The notes under the pieces are model-generated. The model saw nothing but the letters and a program-made list of their open reading frames with translations, did no database searches and was not told where the DNA came from. A DNA stretch of 64,000 nt from Liolophura sinensis. Lineage: Eukaryota > Mollusca > Polyplacophora > Chitonida > Chitonidae. Both the position numbers and the translations under genes were made by a program. This document shows, in pieces, positions 11,515 to 23,935 of this stretch (positions are counted from its first letter, which is position 1; every line of letters begins with the position of its first letter). The stretch spans positions 92,437,805 to 92,501,804 of the forward strand of contig NC_088295.1 of the NCBI RefSeq assembly GCF_032854445.1, read 5' to 3'.

Positions 11515-14500
11515 AGTAGTTTGTTGCTTATTGTTGGTTTGTAAGCTGCTTTCTGTTGTCTTGGTTTGTAGGCTGCATTCTGTTGTCTTCGTTTGTGGCT
11601 GTCTTCTCTTGTCTTGGTTTGTGGCTGTTTTTTGTTGTCTTGGTTTGTAGGCCGCTTTCTGTTGTGTTGTCTTGGTTCGTATCCTGCTTTCTGGTGTTTT
11701 GTCTTGGTTTGTATCCTGCTTTCTTGTGTGTTATCTTGGTTTGTATCCTGCTTTTTGGTGTGTTTGTATGCCGCTTTCTGGTGTATTGTCATGGTTTGTA
11801 TCCTGCTTTCTGGTGTGTTGTCCTGGTTTGTATGCCGCTTTCTGGTGTATTGTCTTGGTTTGTGTGCTGCTTTCTGGTGTATTGTCTTGGTTGGTACCCC
11901 ACTTTCTGTTGTATTGTCTAGGTTTGTAACCTGCTTTCCAGTGTGTTGTATAGGTTTATATCCTGCTTTCTGCTGTACTGTCTTGGTTAGTATGCTGCTT
12001 TCTGTTGTGTTGTCATGGTTTGTATAATGCTTTCTGGTGTATTGTCTTGGTTTGTATGGTCCTTTCTGTTGTGTTGTCATGGTTTGTATCCAGCTTTCTG
12101 TTGTGTTGTCTTGGTTTGTATCCTGCTTTCTGGTGTGTTGTTTTGGTCAGTGTGCTGCTTTCTGTTGTGTTGTCATGGTTGGTATCCTGCTTTCTACTGT
12201 GTTGTCTTGGTAAGTATCCTGGTTTCTGTCGTGTTGTCTCGGTTTGTATCCTACTTTCTGTTGTGTTGTCTTGGTTTGTATCCTGCTTTCTGGTGTTTTG
12301 TCTTGGTTTGTACGCCGCTTTCTGGTGTGTTGTCTTGGTTTGTATCCTGCTTTCTGGTGTGTTGTCTTGGTTTGTATCCTGCTTTCTGGTATGTTGTCTT
12401 GGTTTGTATCCTGCTTTCTGATGTGTTGTCTTGCTTTATATCCTGCTTTCTGTTGTGTTGTCATGGTTTTTTATCCTGTTTTCTGGTGTACTGTCTGGGT
12501 TTGTATCCTGCTTTCTGGTGTTTTGTATTGTTTTGTATGCCACTTTCAGTTGTATTGTCTTGGTTTGTATCCTGCATTCTTGTGTAATGTCTTGGTTTGT
12601 ATCCTGCTTTCTGGTGTGTTGTCTTGGTTTGTATCTGGCTTTCTGGTGTGTTGTCATGGTTTGTATCCTGCTTCTGGAATGTTGTCTTTTTTGTATGCAG
12701 CTTTCTGTTAAGTTGTCTCGGTTTGTATACTGCTTTCTGGTGTGTTGTCCTGGTTTGTACCTCACTTTGTGTTGTGTTGTCTTGGTTTGTATCCTGGTTT
12801 CTGTTGTGTTGTTTTGGTTTGTACCCCACTTTCTGTTATGTTGTCTTTGTTTGTATCCCACTTTCTGTTGTGTTGATTTGGTTTGTATCCTGGTTTCTGT
12901 TGTGTTGTCTTGGTTTGTACCCCACTTTCTGTTGTGTTGTCTTGGTTTGTATCCCACTCTCTGTTGTGTTGTCTGGGTTTGCATCCTGGTTTCCGTTGTG
13001 TTGTCTTGGTTTGTGTCCTGCTATCTGTTGTGTAGTCTTCATTTATATGCTCCTTTCTGGTGTGTTATCATGGTTTGTATCCTGCTTTCTGGTGTGTTGT
13101 CATGGTTTCTATCCTGCTTTCTGCTGTGTTGTCATGGTTTGTATGCCGCTTTCTGTTGTGTTGTCTTGGATTGTATCCTGCTTTCTTGTGTAATGTCTTG
13201 GTTTGTATCCTGCTTTCTGGTGTGTTGTCTTGGTTTGTATCCTGGTTTCTGGTGTGTTGTCATGGTTTGTATCCTGCTTCTGGAATGTTGTCTTTTTTTG
13301 TATGCAGCTTTTTGTTATGTTGTCTCGGTTTGTATCCTGCTTTCTGGTGTGTTGTCTTGGTTTGTATCCTGGTTTCTGTTGTATTGTTTTGGTTTGTACC
13401 CCACTTTCTGTTATGCTGTCTTTGTTTGTATCCCACTTTCTGTTGTGTTGTTTTGGTTTGTATCCTGGTTTCTGTTGTGTTGTCTTGGTTTGTACCTCAC
13501 TTTCTGTTGTGTTGTCTTGGTTTGTATCCCACTCTCTGTTGTGTTGTCTGGGTTTGCATCCTGGTTTCCGTTGTGTTGTCTTGGTTTGTGTCCTGCTTTC
13601 TGTTGTGTTGTCTTCGTTTATATGCTGCTTTCTGGTGTGTTATCATGGTTTGTGTCCTGTTTTCTGGTGTGTTGTCTTTTTTTGTATGCTGCTTTCTGTT
13701 ACGTTGTCTCGGTTTGTATCCTGCTTTCTGGTGTGTTGTCTCGGTTTGTACCCCACTTTACGGTCTGTTGTCTTGGTTTGTACCCTACTTTCTGTTGCAC
13801 TGTCTTGGTTTGTAACCTGTTTTCTGGTGTTTTGTCTTGGTTTATATCATGCTTTCTGCTGTGTTGTCTTGGTTAGTATGCTGCTTTCTGTTGTGTTGTG
13901 ATGGTTTGTATCCTGCTTTCTTGTGTGTTGTCTTGGTTTGTATCCCACTTTCTGTTGTGTTGTCTTGGATTGTATCCTGCTTTCTGCTATATTGTCTCAG
14001 TTTTTATCCTGCTTTCTGGTGTGCTGTCATGTTTTCTATGCCGCTTTCTGGTGTGTTGTCTTGGTTTGTATCTTGCTTCCTGCTGTCTTGTCTTGGTTAG
14101 TATGCTGCTTTCTGTTGTGTTGTCATGGTTTGTATCCTGCTTTCTGGTGTGTTGTCTTGGTTTGTATCCTGCTTTATGGTGTGTTATCATGTTTTCTATG
14201 CCGCTTTCTGGTGTGTTGTCTTGGTTTGTATCTTGCTTCCTGCTGTGTTGTCTTGGTCAGTATGCTGCTTTGTGTTGTGTTGTCATGGTTTGTAACCTAC
14301 TTTCTGGTGTGTTGCCTTGGTTTTTATCCTGCTTTCTGTTGTGTTGCCTTGGTTTTTATCCTCCTTTCTGTTGTGTTGTCTCAGTTTGTATCCCACTTTC
14401 ACTTGTGTTGTATTGGTTTGTATCCTGCTTTCTGTTATGTTGTCTTTGTTTGTATCCTGGTTTCTGGTGTGTTATCTCGGTTTGTACCCCCCTTTCTGGT

Positions 14501-17500
14501 CTGTTGTCATGATTTGTATCTCACCTTCTGTTGTGCTGTCTGGGTTTGTAACCTGATTTCTGTTGTGTTGCCTCAGTTTGTACCTCTTTTTGTGTTGTGT
14601 TGTCTTGGTTTTTATCCTGCTTCCTGGTGTGTTGTCTTGGTTTTTATCCGCTTTCTGTTGTGTTGTCTGCGTTTGTATCCCACTGTCTCTTGTGTTTTCT
14701 TGGTTTGTATCCTGGTTTCTGTTATGTTGTCTTTGTATCCTGGTTCCTGGTGTGTTATCTCGGTTTATACCCCTCTTTCTGGTCTGTTGTCATGATTTGT
14801 ACCCTACTTTCTGTTGTGCTGTCTGGATTTGTAAACTGCTTTCTGTTGTATTGTCTTGGTTTGTACCTCATTTTGTGTTGTGTTGTTTTGGTTTGTATCC
14901 TGGTTTCTATTGTGCTGTCTTGGTTTATATCCTGCTTCCTGCTGTGTTGTCTTGGTAAGTATGCAGTTTTCTGGTGTGTTGTCATGGTTTGTATCCTGCT
15001 TTCTGGTGTGTTGTCATGTTTTGCATGCCACCTTCTGTTGTGTTGTCTTGGTTTGTACCCCACTATCTGGTCTGTTGTCTTGGTTTGTACCCCACTTTCT
15101 GTATTATTGTCTTGGTTTGTAACCTGCTTTCTGGTGTGTTGTCTTGGTTTACATCCTGCTTTTTGCTGTGCTGTCTTGGTCAGTATGCTGCTTTCTGATG
15201 TGTTGTCTTGGTTTGTATGCCGCTTTCTGGTGTGTTGTCATGGTTTGCATCCTGCTTTCCGGTGTGTTGTCTTGGTTTGTATCCTGCTTTCTGGTGTGTT
15301 GTCATGGCTTGTATCCTGCTTTCTATTGTGTTGTCATGGTTTGTATGCCGCCTTCTGTTGTGTTGTCTTGTTTGTATTTTGCTTTCTGTTGCGTTGTCTT
15401 GGTTTGTATCCTGCTTTCTGTTGTGTTGTCTTGGTTTGTATCCTGCTTTCTGGTGTGCTGTCATGGTTTGTATGCCGCCTTGTGTTATGTTGTTATGGTC
15501 AGTAAGCTGCTTTCTGTTGTGTTGTCCTTGGTCAGTATGCTGCTTTCTGGTGGTGTTGTCTTGGTTTATATCCTGCTTTTTGCTGTGTTGTCTTGGTCAG
15601 TATGCTGCCTTTTGTTGTGTTGTCTCGGTTTGTATCCCACTTTCTCTTGTGTTGTCTTGGTTTGTATCCTGCTTTCTGTCATGTTCTGTGAGGCTTTTTC
15701 TGTGTTGTCATGTTTTGTATGCTGCTTTCTGGTATGTTGTCTTGGTTTATATCCTGCTTTCTGGTGTGTTGTCTTGGTTTATATCCTGCTTTCTGGTGTG
15801 TTGCCTTGGTTTGTATACCGCCTTCTGTTATGTTGTTATGGTCAGTAAGCTGCTTTCTGTTGTGTTGTCTTGGTCAGTATGCTGCTTTCTGTGTGTTGTC
15901 TTGGTTTATATCCTGCTTTTTGCTGTGTTGTCTTGGTCAGTATGCTGCTTTTTGTTGTGTTGTCTCGGTTTGTATCCCACTTTCTCTTGTGTTGTCTTGG
16001 TTTGTATCCTGCTTTCTGTCATGTTCTGTGAGGCTTTTTCTTGTGTTGTCATGGTTTGTATGCTGCTTTCTGATGTGTTGTTTTGGTTTATATCCTGCTT
16101 TCTGGTGTGTTGTCATGGTTTGTATGCCTCTTTCTGGTGTATTGTCTTGGTATGTATCCTGCTTTCTGGTGTGTTGTCTTGGTTTATATCCTGCTTTCTG
16201 GTGTGTTGTCATGGTTTGTATGCCGCTTTTTGGTGTAGTGTCTTGGTTTGTATCCTGCTTTCTGGTGTATTGTCTTGGTTTATATCCTTCTTTCTGTTGT
16301 GTTGTCATGTTTTGTATGCTGCTTTCTGGTGTAGAGTTTTGGTTTGTATCCTGCTTTCTGGTGTATTGTCTTGGTTTGTATCCTGCTTTCTGCTGTGCTG
16401 TCTTGGTTAGTATGCTGCTTTCTGTTGTGTTGTCATGTTTTGTATGCTGCTTTCTGGTGTTTTGTCTTGGTTAGTATCCTGGTTTCTGTTGTGTTGTCTT
16501 GGTTTGTATCCTGCTTTCTGGTGTGCTGTTATGGTTTGTATCCTGCTTTCTGGTGTGTTGTCATGGTTTGTATGCCGCCTTCTGTTGTGTTTTCTTGGTT
16601 TGTATTTTGCTTTCTGGCGTGTTGTCTTGGTTTGTATCCTGCTTTATGGTGTGTTGTCTCAGTTTGTATCCCTCTTTCTGTTTTGTTGTCTTGGTTTGTA
16701 TCCCATATTCTGTCATGTTGTCTTTGTTTGTAGACCACTTTCCAGTCTATTGTCATGGTTTGTACCTCACTTTCTGTTGTACTGTCTTGGTTTGTAACCT
16801 GCTTTCTGGTGTGTTGTCCTGGTTTGTACCTCACTTTGTGTTGTGTTGTCTTGGTATCAATTGTGTTGTCTTGGTTTATATTCTGCTTCCAGCTGTGTTG
16901 TCTTGGTCAGTATGCTGCTTCCTGTTGTGTTGTCATGGTTTGTATCCTGCTTTCTGATGTGTTGTCTTGGTTTGTATCCTGCTTTCTGTTGTGTTGTCTT
17001 GGTTTGTATGCCGCTTTCTGGTGTGTTGTCTTGGTTTGTATCCTGCTTTCTGGTGTGTTGTCTTGGTTTGTATCCTTCTTTCTGTTGTGCTGTCATGGTT
17101 TGTATCCTGCTTTCGGATGTAATGTCATGGTTTGTATGCCGCTTTCTGGTGTGTTGTCTTGGTTTGTATCCTGCTTTCTGGTGTGTTGTCTTGGTTTGTA
17201 TCCTGGTTTCTGTTGTGTTGTTTTGGTTTGTATCCTGCTTTCTGGTGTTGTTATGGTTTGTATCCTGCTTTCTGGTGTGTTGTCAAGGTTTGTATCCTGC
17301 TTTCTGATGTGTTGTCATGGTTCGTATGCCGCCTTCTGTTGTGTTGTCTTGGTTTGTATTTTGCTTTCTGTTGCGTTGTCTTGGTTTATATGCTGCTTTC
17401 TGTTGTGTTGTCTTGGTTTATATCCTGCTTTTTGCTGTGTTGTCTTGGTCAGTATGCTGCTTTCTGTTGTGTTGTAATGGTTTGTATCCTGCTTTCTATT

Positions 17501-17985
17501 GTGTTGTCTTGGTTTGTATCCTGGTTTCTGTTGTGTTGTTTTGGTTTATACCCCACTTTCTGTTGTGTTGTCTTGGTTTGTATCCCACTTTCTGTTGTGT
17601 TGTTTTGGTTTGTATCCCGGTTTCTGTCGTGTTGTCTTGGTTTGTACCCCACTTTCTGTTGTGTTCTCTTTATTTGAACCCTGCTTTCTGTTGTGTTGTC
17701 TTGGTTTATATCCTGGTTTCTGTTGTGTTGTCTTGGTTTGTACCCCACTTTATGTTGTTCGGTCTTGGTTTGTTTCCTGCTTTCTGGTGTGACGTCTTGG
17801 TTTGTACCTCACTTTGTGTTGCGTTGTCTTGGTTTGTATCCTGCTTTCTATTGTGTTGTCTTTGTTTGTATCCTGCTTTCTGTTATGTTGTCTTTGTTTG
17901 AATCCTGCTTTCTGTTGTGTTGTCTTGGTTGATACCCTGCTTTCTGTTCTGTTGTCTTGCTTTGTACCCTGGTTTGTGTTGTGCA
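11515..17985. repeat. 6.5-kb array of 32-bp minisatellite
   Basis: About 200 tandem copies of a 32-bp unit with the cores tatcctgctttctggtgtgt and tgtcttggtttg. The consensus unit has no stop codon in any of the six frames, and 32 is not divisible by three. Long open frames therefore arise on both strands (up to 481 codons plus, 190 minus), each with a 32-residue period. They are artefacts of the array. Block duplications are visible: an aberrant segment containing gttctgtgaggctttttct near 15670 recurs near 16025, about 341 bp away. Confidence 0.96.
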
Positions 17986-18119
17986 ATCTCTTGCATGGTG
18001 TTGATCATCAGAGTTCAGACAACATTTTACACAGGACTAAAACCCTCTTCAGAGTGAAGCAGGATTAATACTGATCCCTTCTCCAACACATGCAGGTCAT
18101 AATGCTGTAGTAAACTTAC
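17986..18119. other. Intron edge beside the 32-bp array
   Basis: Unique sequence between the array and the donor of the exon at 18162-18120. It contains no other feature. Confidence 0.5.
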
Positions 18120-18162
18120 CTGTGAGATGGTTCACCTATGGAATTATGTTCAAACGTCCTCA
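18120..18162 (-). CDS. Putative cytoplasmic-tail exon of Ig receptor gene
   Basis: On the minus strand a strong acceptor (gctgtggttcttttcag) is followed by 43 bp ending at a consensus donor, gtaagttt. Entered in phase 1, which matches the exon just upstream (18681-18619), it reads RTFEHNSIGEPSH and leaves in phase 2. That fits the phase-2 entry of the exon at 2656-2607. The peptide is short and hydrophilic, as expected for a cytoplasmic segment, with no recognised domain. The call depends on two good splice sites plus agreement of phase on both sides. Confidence 0.55.
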
Positions 18163-18618
18163 CTGAAAAGAACCACAGCACAAGTAAGAGACTGGTGTGT
18201 GTATGTGTGTGAACCTCCAGTCTGCTTCATGTACCCTTTGTTATGATAACATGACATGAGGCAAGTGTGAAGGTTTCAACAAGTACATGTATACCCTGTA
18301 AAGTCAATTATAAAGTGAAAGGGACAATTAATCAGAAGTTGCTCATTAAACATGGATGGTTATATTTCTATAGCAAAAACAAATCAAACTGTCACAGGAA
18401 CTGTTTTGACCCTTGTCAAAATTTCTTACTTTCGACATTTCAGTCTGGAAAGCAGAAATTCAAGTCTGCAATATTTTACCGTTACTCAAATCAATGATAA
18501 AACTGAAACATAAGTATTCTTGTATGTAAAAAAGTTTGCCACATTTTCCACTCTTCTTCTGACCTTTGGCCTCCATGATTTAGGAGATTATTTAGGTGGG
18601 GACGAGGGAAGATATTAC
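18163..18618. other. Intron between two putative tail exons
   Basis: Single-copy sequence. A (GT)n-rich patch lies at about 18193-18212. A plus-strand frame of 76 codons has no recognisable features. Confidence 0.5.
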
Positions 18619-18681
18619 CTGGCTTAGGGGGCCTCTTGTCTTGAGGTGGCAACTTTGTAGGGAAGGGCGATCCTCCATACA
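18619..18681 (-). CDS. Putative proline-rich cytoplasmic exon
   Basis: On the minus strand the acceptor tgcctggtgtcttttcag precedes 63 bp ending at cag|gtaatat. The exon is phase 1-1. It encodes a tyrosine-glycine start and then a basic, proline-rich segment, YGGSPFPTKLPPQDKRPPKP. Two PxxP-like stretches (TKLPPQ and KRPPKP) would suit SH3-type binding. This is typical of the tail of a transmembrane adhesion receptor and follows the transmembrane exon at 35780-35655 in gene order. The function is inferred from composition alone. Length, phase and both splice sites support the exon. Confidence 0.62.
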
Positions 18682-19074
18682 CTGAAAAGACACCAGGCAC
18701 AAACTCACACATGTAGTATTTATCTCTCCTGGCATTCATTTATTTAGTTCTGTAGAGTCTTGATGGAGATAGAAAAGTCACAAGTATGGAATTATCAGGC
18801 TTGAAAGTTTCACTAATGTATAAGTATCTGTCAGAGACAATAACTTATTTCTGTGGCCTACTGTTTCAAAAAATTGTATTGAGGTATATGTATAAGATAA
18901 TAAAAAAACATCATGTCAAGATAACAAAGCAATGACAAAAATCACCGAACTAATATTCTGGCAAAGTGAACACACTATTCGCTTACAGTCATTTTCAGCC
19001 ACTTCAGCATCTGCCTGCCTCCAGCGCGGATCGGAAAAAGCACTCTTCTCAGAGCCACCAACTAACTGCTCACT
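18682..19074. other. Unique intronic sequence
   Basis: Single-copy AT-rich DNA with no recognisable gene. A plus-strand frame starting near 18932 runs into the small repeat at 19075 and looks like chance. Confidence 0.5.
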
Positions 19075-19155
19075 GTCAACAAAAACATGTCACACTGTCA
19101 ACAAAAATATGTCACACTGTCAACAAAAACATGTCACACTGTCAACAAAAACAGT
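19075..19155. repeat. Four copies of a 22-bp repeat
   Basis: Four consecutive copies of a 22-bp unit, cactgtcaacaaaaacatgt plus ca, nearly perfect. The array is short and isolated. Confidence 0.9.
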
Positions 19156-19264
19156 TCCTGTCACACACTTCCATCACACTGTAAACATGAACAGTAACTG
19201 TCAACACAGGATGAGTTAATACAATAAAAGGTTATGAGGACTAATGTCACCAATCCTGCCTTTC

Positions 19265-20290
19265 GTAATCATATGTGACTTATACCTGTGTGTGACTTGT
19301 ATCATACATGACTTGTACCATGCGTGACTTGTATCATACATGACATGTGACTTGTATCACACATGACTTGTATCATGTGATTCACACCATGTGACTTGTA
19401 TCATACATGACTTGTACCATATGTGACTTGTACCATGTGTGACTTGTACCATATGTGACTTGTATCATACATAACTTGTGCCCTGTGATACTTACCATAT
19501 GTAACTTGTATCATAGGTGAATTGTACCATATGAGTTATATCATACATGACTTGTACCCTATATGACTTGTATCATACGTGACTTGTACCATATGTGACT
19601 TGTACCATGTGTGACTTGTATCATAGGTGTCCTGTACCATGTGTGACTTGCATCATACGTGCCTTGTACCATGTGCGACTTGTATAATACATGACTTGTA
19701 TCATACTTGACTTGTATCATACGTGCCTTGTACCATGTGTGACTTGTATAATACATGACTTGTATCATACTTGACTTGCATCATACGTGCCTTGTACCAT
19801 GTGACTTGTATAATACATGACTTGTATCATACTTGACTTGCATCATACGTGCCTTGTACCATGTGTGACTTGTATAATACATGACTTGTTTCATACTTGA
19901 CTTGCATCATACGTGCCTTGTACCATGTGTGACTTGTATAATACGACTTGTATCATACTTGACTTGCATCATACGTGCCTTGTACCATGTGTGACTTGTA
20001 TAATACATGACTTGTACCATACTTGACTTGCATCATACGTGCCTTATACCATGTGTGACTTGTATAATACATGACTTGTATCATACTTGACTTGCATCAT
20101 ACGTGTCTTGTACCATGTGTGACTTGTATAATACATGACTTGTATCATACTTGACTTGCATCATACGTGCCTTGTACCATGTGTGACTTGTATAATACAT
20201 GACTTGTACCATACTTGACTTGCATCATACGTGCCTTATACCATGTGTGACTTGTATAATACATGACTTGTATCATACTTGACTTGTATA
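19265..20290. repeat. 16-bp minisatellite with 64-bp higher-order unit
   Basis: The array is built from variants of a unit of about 16 bp, gacttgtatcatacat. From about 19640 the variants are locked into a regular four-monomer unit of 64 bp that includes cttgcatcatacgtgccttg and gacttgtataatacatgact. The first half is irregular and the second half nearly homogeneous, showing recent higher-order amplification. Confidence 0.93.
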
Positions 20291-21140
20291 GTCGAGTATA
20301 TTTAGAGGGTAATTGGAAATTTTACATGTTTGATCCATGCAAGGATATGCACCAAGCACAAGTGTATGCATAGATTTAGCCAGAATTTGAAATCAAGCCA
20401 TCTCATTGTCAATTTTCTCCTGTTATCTCTATATCTCCTATGTTAATTTTGTCACAATAGACACTGAGACACCCCTGTGGCTAAACCTATGAGTGTCTCA
20501 TGTACTCAATGTAACCTGTCGCTTTCATGATTCTCCTCTGATTATTTTTGTAAGATATATGGATTAGCAAATAACAGAAAACGTAACCCCTGACTCAAAA
20601 TGACACACAGACCGACAGAAATCAATTTGTTACACCAGATATTTACACTTACCACAAGTGTCTCAGATATCCAATGTAACCTGTGAGTTTTATGATTCCA
20701 TTCTAATTTTCTTGAACTAATAGTGAACTTAAGTTCAAGAGTTAAAGATAAACTGGTAGAGTGTTTACTGGGAAATGACCAGACAGAAAGACAGACAAAC
20801 GGCCTGATGAACTAATAACTGGTCATGAAACATTAAAATAAAAAATAGGGTTCATCTACATGCCTAGGTATACATGTGTACGTGTGTGTAGTAAATTGTG
20901 GTTACACATTTTAACATGTTAACCATCCTCTCATAGGCTGACGGCCCAAATAAAAACCCTGATCTGCAATCTTAACATATCCATTCTCCTTTCAAGAAAA
21001 GGTAACCACAACCCAAACTCAAAACATAAATATGCAAAACGTAATCTTCAATCAAACTGATTTTGGGACTTGAAAGGGAATTGTGGTAAAACAGGTGAAG
21101 GTGGCCGTGTTACATGGTGTGTGTTATCTGCTGTCAACTG
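20291..21140. other. Unique sequence with a diverged duplication
   Basis: Two related blocks begin gtgtctcatgtactcaatgt (about 20491) and gtgtctcagatatccaatgt (about 20658). Both continue into aacctgt and tatgattc-like sequence. A gacagaaagacagacaaac stretch follows at about 20781. This may be an old dispersed element. No coding exon is seen. Confidence 0.45.
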
Positions 21141-21220
21141 TAGCCTAGTTGGTTAAGCAGTGAATCAAGCCAGTTATCTGCATACACATGGAGCATAATC
21201 AATGGTTCAATACTGGGTAG
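21141..21220 (+). mobile_element. Possible tRNA-derived SINE head
   Basis: The sequence tagcctagttggttaagc resembles a Pol III A box, and ggttcaatactgg about 60 bp downstream resembles a B box. The spacing is right for a tRNA-like promoter. The rest does not fold into an obvious tRNA cloverleaf, so a decayed SINE head is more likely than a tRNA gene. No tail or target duplication was identified. Confidence 0.4.
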
Positions 21221-21604
21221 GTAGCAGCATGCTAGCTCTGAGATCGAGACAGAATTGACTCTATACAATATTAAGTGCAAGATTTGTGTATGATTAAAAG
21301 GAACATTTTTTGTAGTGTACAGCTTTATTGAGAACAGCCTACTCAACAGAGTTCCAGGTTCATGAATTGAAGAGTACAGATCTGTATTTCCTAAAGCTAC
21401 GCTGGGAAGAAGAATAACAGATTTCCGATCTAGTACTTCATAAATATAGGTGTACACAGACGAACACCAGGTGACAACTTTTTCACCAACAGAAGCAAGC
21501 TACTGAGCAAGCTACTGAGCACTCTGTGTAAGAGTACATGAACATGAAATGGCTGACTGGCAAAGTTTTCATGGCATAATCATATGTCAAGCCCCTGAAC
21601 AGCC
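21221..21604. other. Unique sequence with a weak exon candidate
   Basis: On the minus strand a good acceptor (ttattcttcttcccag) ends at 21402. In phase 2 the following stretch reads openly, beginning VALGNTDLYSSIHEPG. I cannot place a convincing donor. The phase would suit the phase-2 end of the exon at 30489-30462. It is recorded as a lead rather than an exon call. Confidence 0.25.
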
Positions 21605-22245
21605 AAATACCTCTACAGGAGACAATACTGAAATACCCTTACAAATACCCCTACAGGAGACAAAACTGAAATATCCATACAAATATCCCTACAGGAGACA
21701 ATACTGAAATACCCTTACAAATACCCCTACAGGAGACATTACTGAAATACCCTTACAAATACCCCTACAGGAGACAATAATGAAATACCCTTACAAATAC
21801 CACTACAGGAGACCATAATGAAATACCCTTACAAATACCCCTACAGGAGACATTACTGAAATACCCTTACAAATACCCCTAAAGGAGACAATACTGAAAT
21901 ATCCTTACAAATACCCCTACAGGAGACAATACTGAAATACCCTTACAAATACCTCTACAGGAGACATTACTGAAATACCCTTACAAATACCCCTACAGAG
22001 ACAATATTGAAATACCCTTACAAATACCCCTACAGGAAACATTACTGAAATACCCTTACAAACACCCCTACAGAAGACAATACTGAAATACCCTTACAAA
22101 TACCCCTACTGGAGACAAAACTGAAATACCCTTACAAACACCCCTACAGGAGACAATACTGAAATACCCTTACAAATACCCCTACAGGAGACAATATTCA
22201 AATATCATTACAAATACCCCTACAGGAGACAATATTCAAATACCC
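21605..22245. repeat. 38-bp minisatellite array
   Basis: About 17 copies of a 38-bp unit with the cores gaaatacccttacaaatacc and cctacaggagacaatact. Small deletions and single substitutions distinguish the copies. Confidence 0.94.
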
Positions 22246-22325
22246 TTTGGGTTTTTCATGATTGCTACTGAACTTCCCCACTGTGTATCTTTGACAGAAC
22301 ATGATGGTACATCAGAATGAATTAC

Positions 22326-22364
22326 CTTCCTTTGACCTAATGTAGATGTATCTTGTGGTTTCTT
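22326..22364 (-). CDS. Weak candidate 39-bp exon
   Basis: On the minus strand tttctcaaaacag is followed by 39 bp ending aaggaag|gtaattc. The stretch is open in phase 0 (KKPQDTSTLGQRK) and phase 1 (ETTRYIYIRSKE), both hydrophilic. It lies in the short unique gap between two arrays, as other putative tail exons do. The acceptor's pyrimidine tract is weak and no flanking exon fixes the phase. Confidence 0.28.
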
Positions 22365-22469
22365 CTGTTTTGAGAAACTATACATGTACTTTCCACACAA
22401 GACCAATAGGAATAACCAGAACCAAGTTTACCTGTATGGCATTAAATAACACATGCATTCCCATGAAGC

Positions 22470-23935
22470 ATCTCCGGAGGGGCAGAGATGCTGTTAAGGG
22501 TGTTCCTCTACAGGAGTAGCAGTGATACTGTTAAGGGTGTTCCTCTACAGGAGAGGCAGAGAAGCTGTTAAGGGTGTTCCTCTACAGGAGTAGTAATGAT
22601 ACATTTAAGGGTGTTCCTCTACAGGAGTAGCAGAGATACTGTTAAAGGTGTTCCTCTTCAGGAGTAGCACTGAAACTGTTAAGGGTATTCTTCTACAGGA
22701 GCAGCAGGGATAATGCTAAAGGTGTTATTCTACAGGAGTAGCAGTGATGTTGTTGAGGGTGTTCCTCTACAGGAATAGCAGTGATACTGTTCAGGGTGTT
22801 CCTCTATAGGAGTAGCAGGGACACTGTTAAGGGTATTCCTTTACAAGAGCAGCACTCAAACTGTTAAGGGTACTCTGCTACAGGAGCAACAGGGATACCC
22901 TAAAGGGCGTTCCTTTTAAGAAGTAGCAGGGGTACTGTGAAGGGTGTTCTTCTATACGAGTAGCAGTGATATTGTTAAAAATGTTCCCCTACAGGAGTAG
23001 CAATGAAACTGTTAAGGGTGTTCCTCTACAGGAGTAGCAGGGATACTGTTAAGGGTATATCTTTACAAGAGCAGCAGTGATACTGTTAAGGGTGTTCCTC
23101 TACAGGAGTAGCAGAGATACTGTTAAAGGTGTTTCTCTTCAGGAGTAGCAATGAAACTGTTAAGGGTATTCTTCTACAGGAGTAGCAGTGATACTGTGAA
23201 GGGTGTTCCTCTACAGGAATAGCAGTGATACTGTTAAGGGTATTCTTCTACAGGAGCAGCAGGGATACTGTGAAGGGTGTTCCTCTACAGGAGTAGCAGA
23301 GATACTGTTAAAGGTGTTTCTCTTCAGGAGTAGCAATGAAACTGTTAAGGGTATTCTTCTACAGGAGTAGCAGTGATACTGTGAAGGGTGTTCCTCTACA
23401 GGAATAGCAGTGATACTGTTAAGGGTATTCTTCTACAGGAGCAGCAGGGATACTGTGAAGGGTGTTCCTCTACAGGAATAGCAGTGATACTGTTAAGGGT
23501 GTTCCTCTACAGGAGTAGCAGTGATGCTGTTAAGGGTGTTTCTCCACAGGAGTAGCAGTGATACTGTTAAGGGTATTCCTCTACAGGAGCAGCAGGGATA
23601 CTGTTAAGGGTGTTCCTCTACAGGAGTAGCAGTGATACTGTTAAGGGTGTTCCTCTACAGGAGTAGCAGTGATACTGTTAAGGGTGTTCCTCTACAGGAG
23701 TAGCAGGAATACCGTTAAGGGTGTTCCTCTACATGAGTAGCAGGGATACTGTTAAGGGTGTTCCTCTACAGGAGTAGCAGTGATACTGTTAAAGGTGTTC
23801 CTCTACAAGAGTAGCAGTGATACTGTTAAGGGTGGTCCTCTACAGGAGTAGCAGGTATACTGTTAATGGTGTTCCTCTACAGGAGTAGCAGTGATACTGT
23901 TAAGGGTGTTCCTCTACAGGAGTAGCAGTGGTTGG
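22470..23935. repeat. 37-bp minisatellite array
   Basis: About 39 copies of a 37-bp unit with the cores gttaagggtgttcctctaca and ggagtagcagtgatact. A block of a few units is repeated (compare about 23075-23225 with 23255-23405). It shares the ctctacaggag and gatact motifs with the 38-bp array just upstream, which suggests common origin. Confidence 0.94.

Noticed and set aside
12431-13876. A 481-codon frame encoding a Cys- and Leu-rich, membrane-like repeat protein.
   Set aside because: The 32-bp unit has no stop in any frame, so such frames are expected in every frame on both strands.
21141-21220. A possible tRNA gene with A- and B-box-like motifs.
   Set aside because: No cloverleaf with paired acceptor stem and anticodon arm can be drawn by eye, so a SINE head is more likely.
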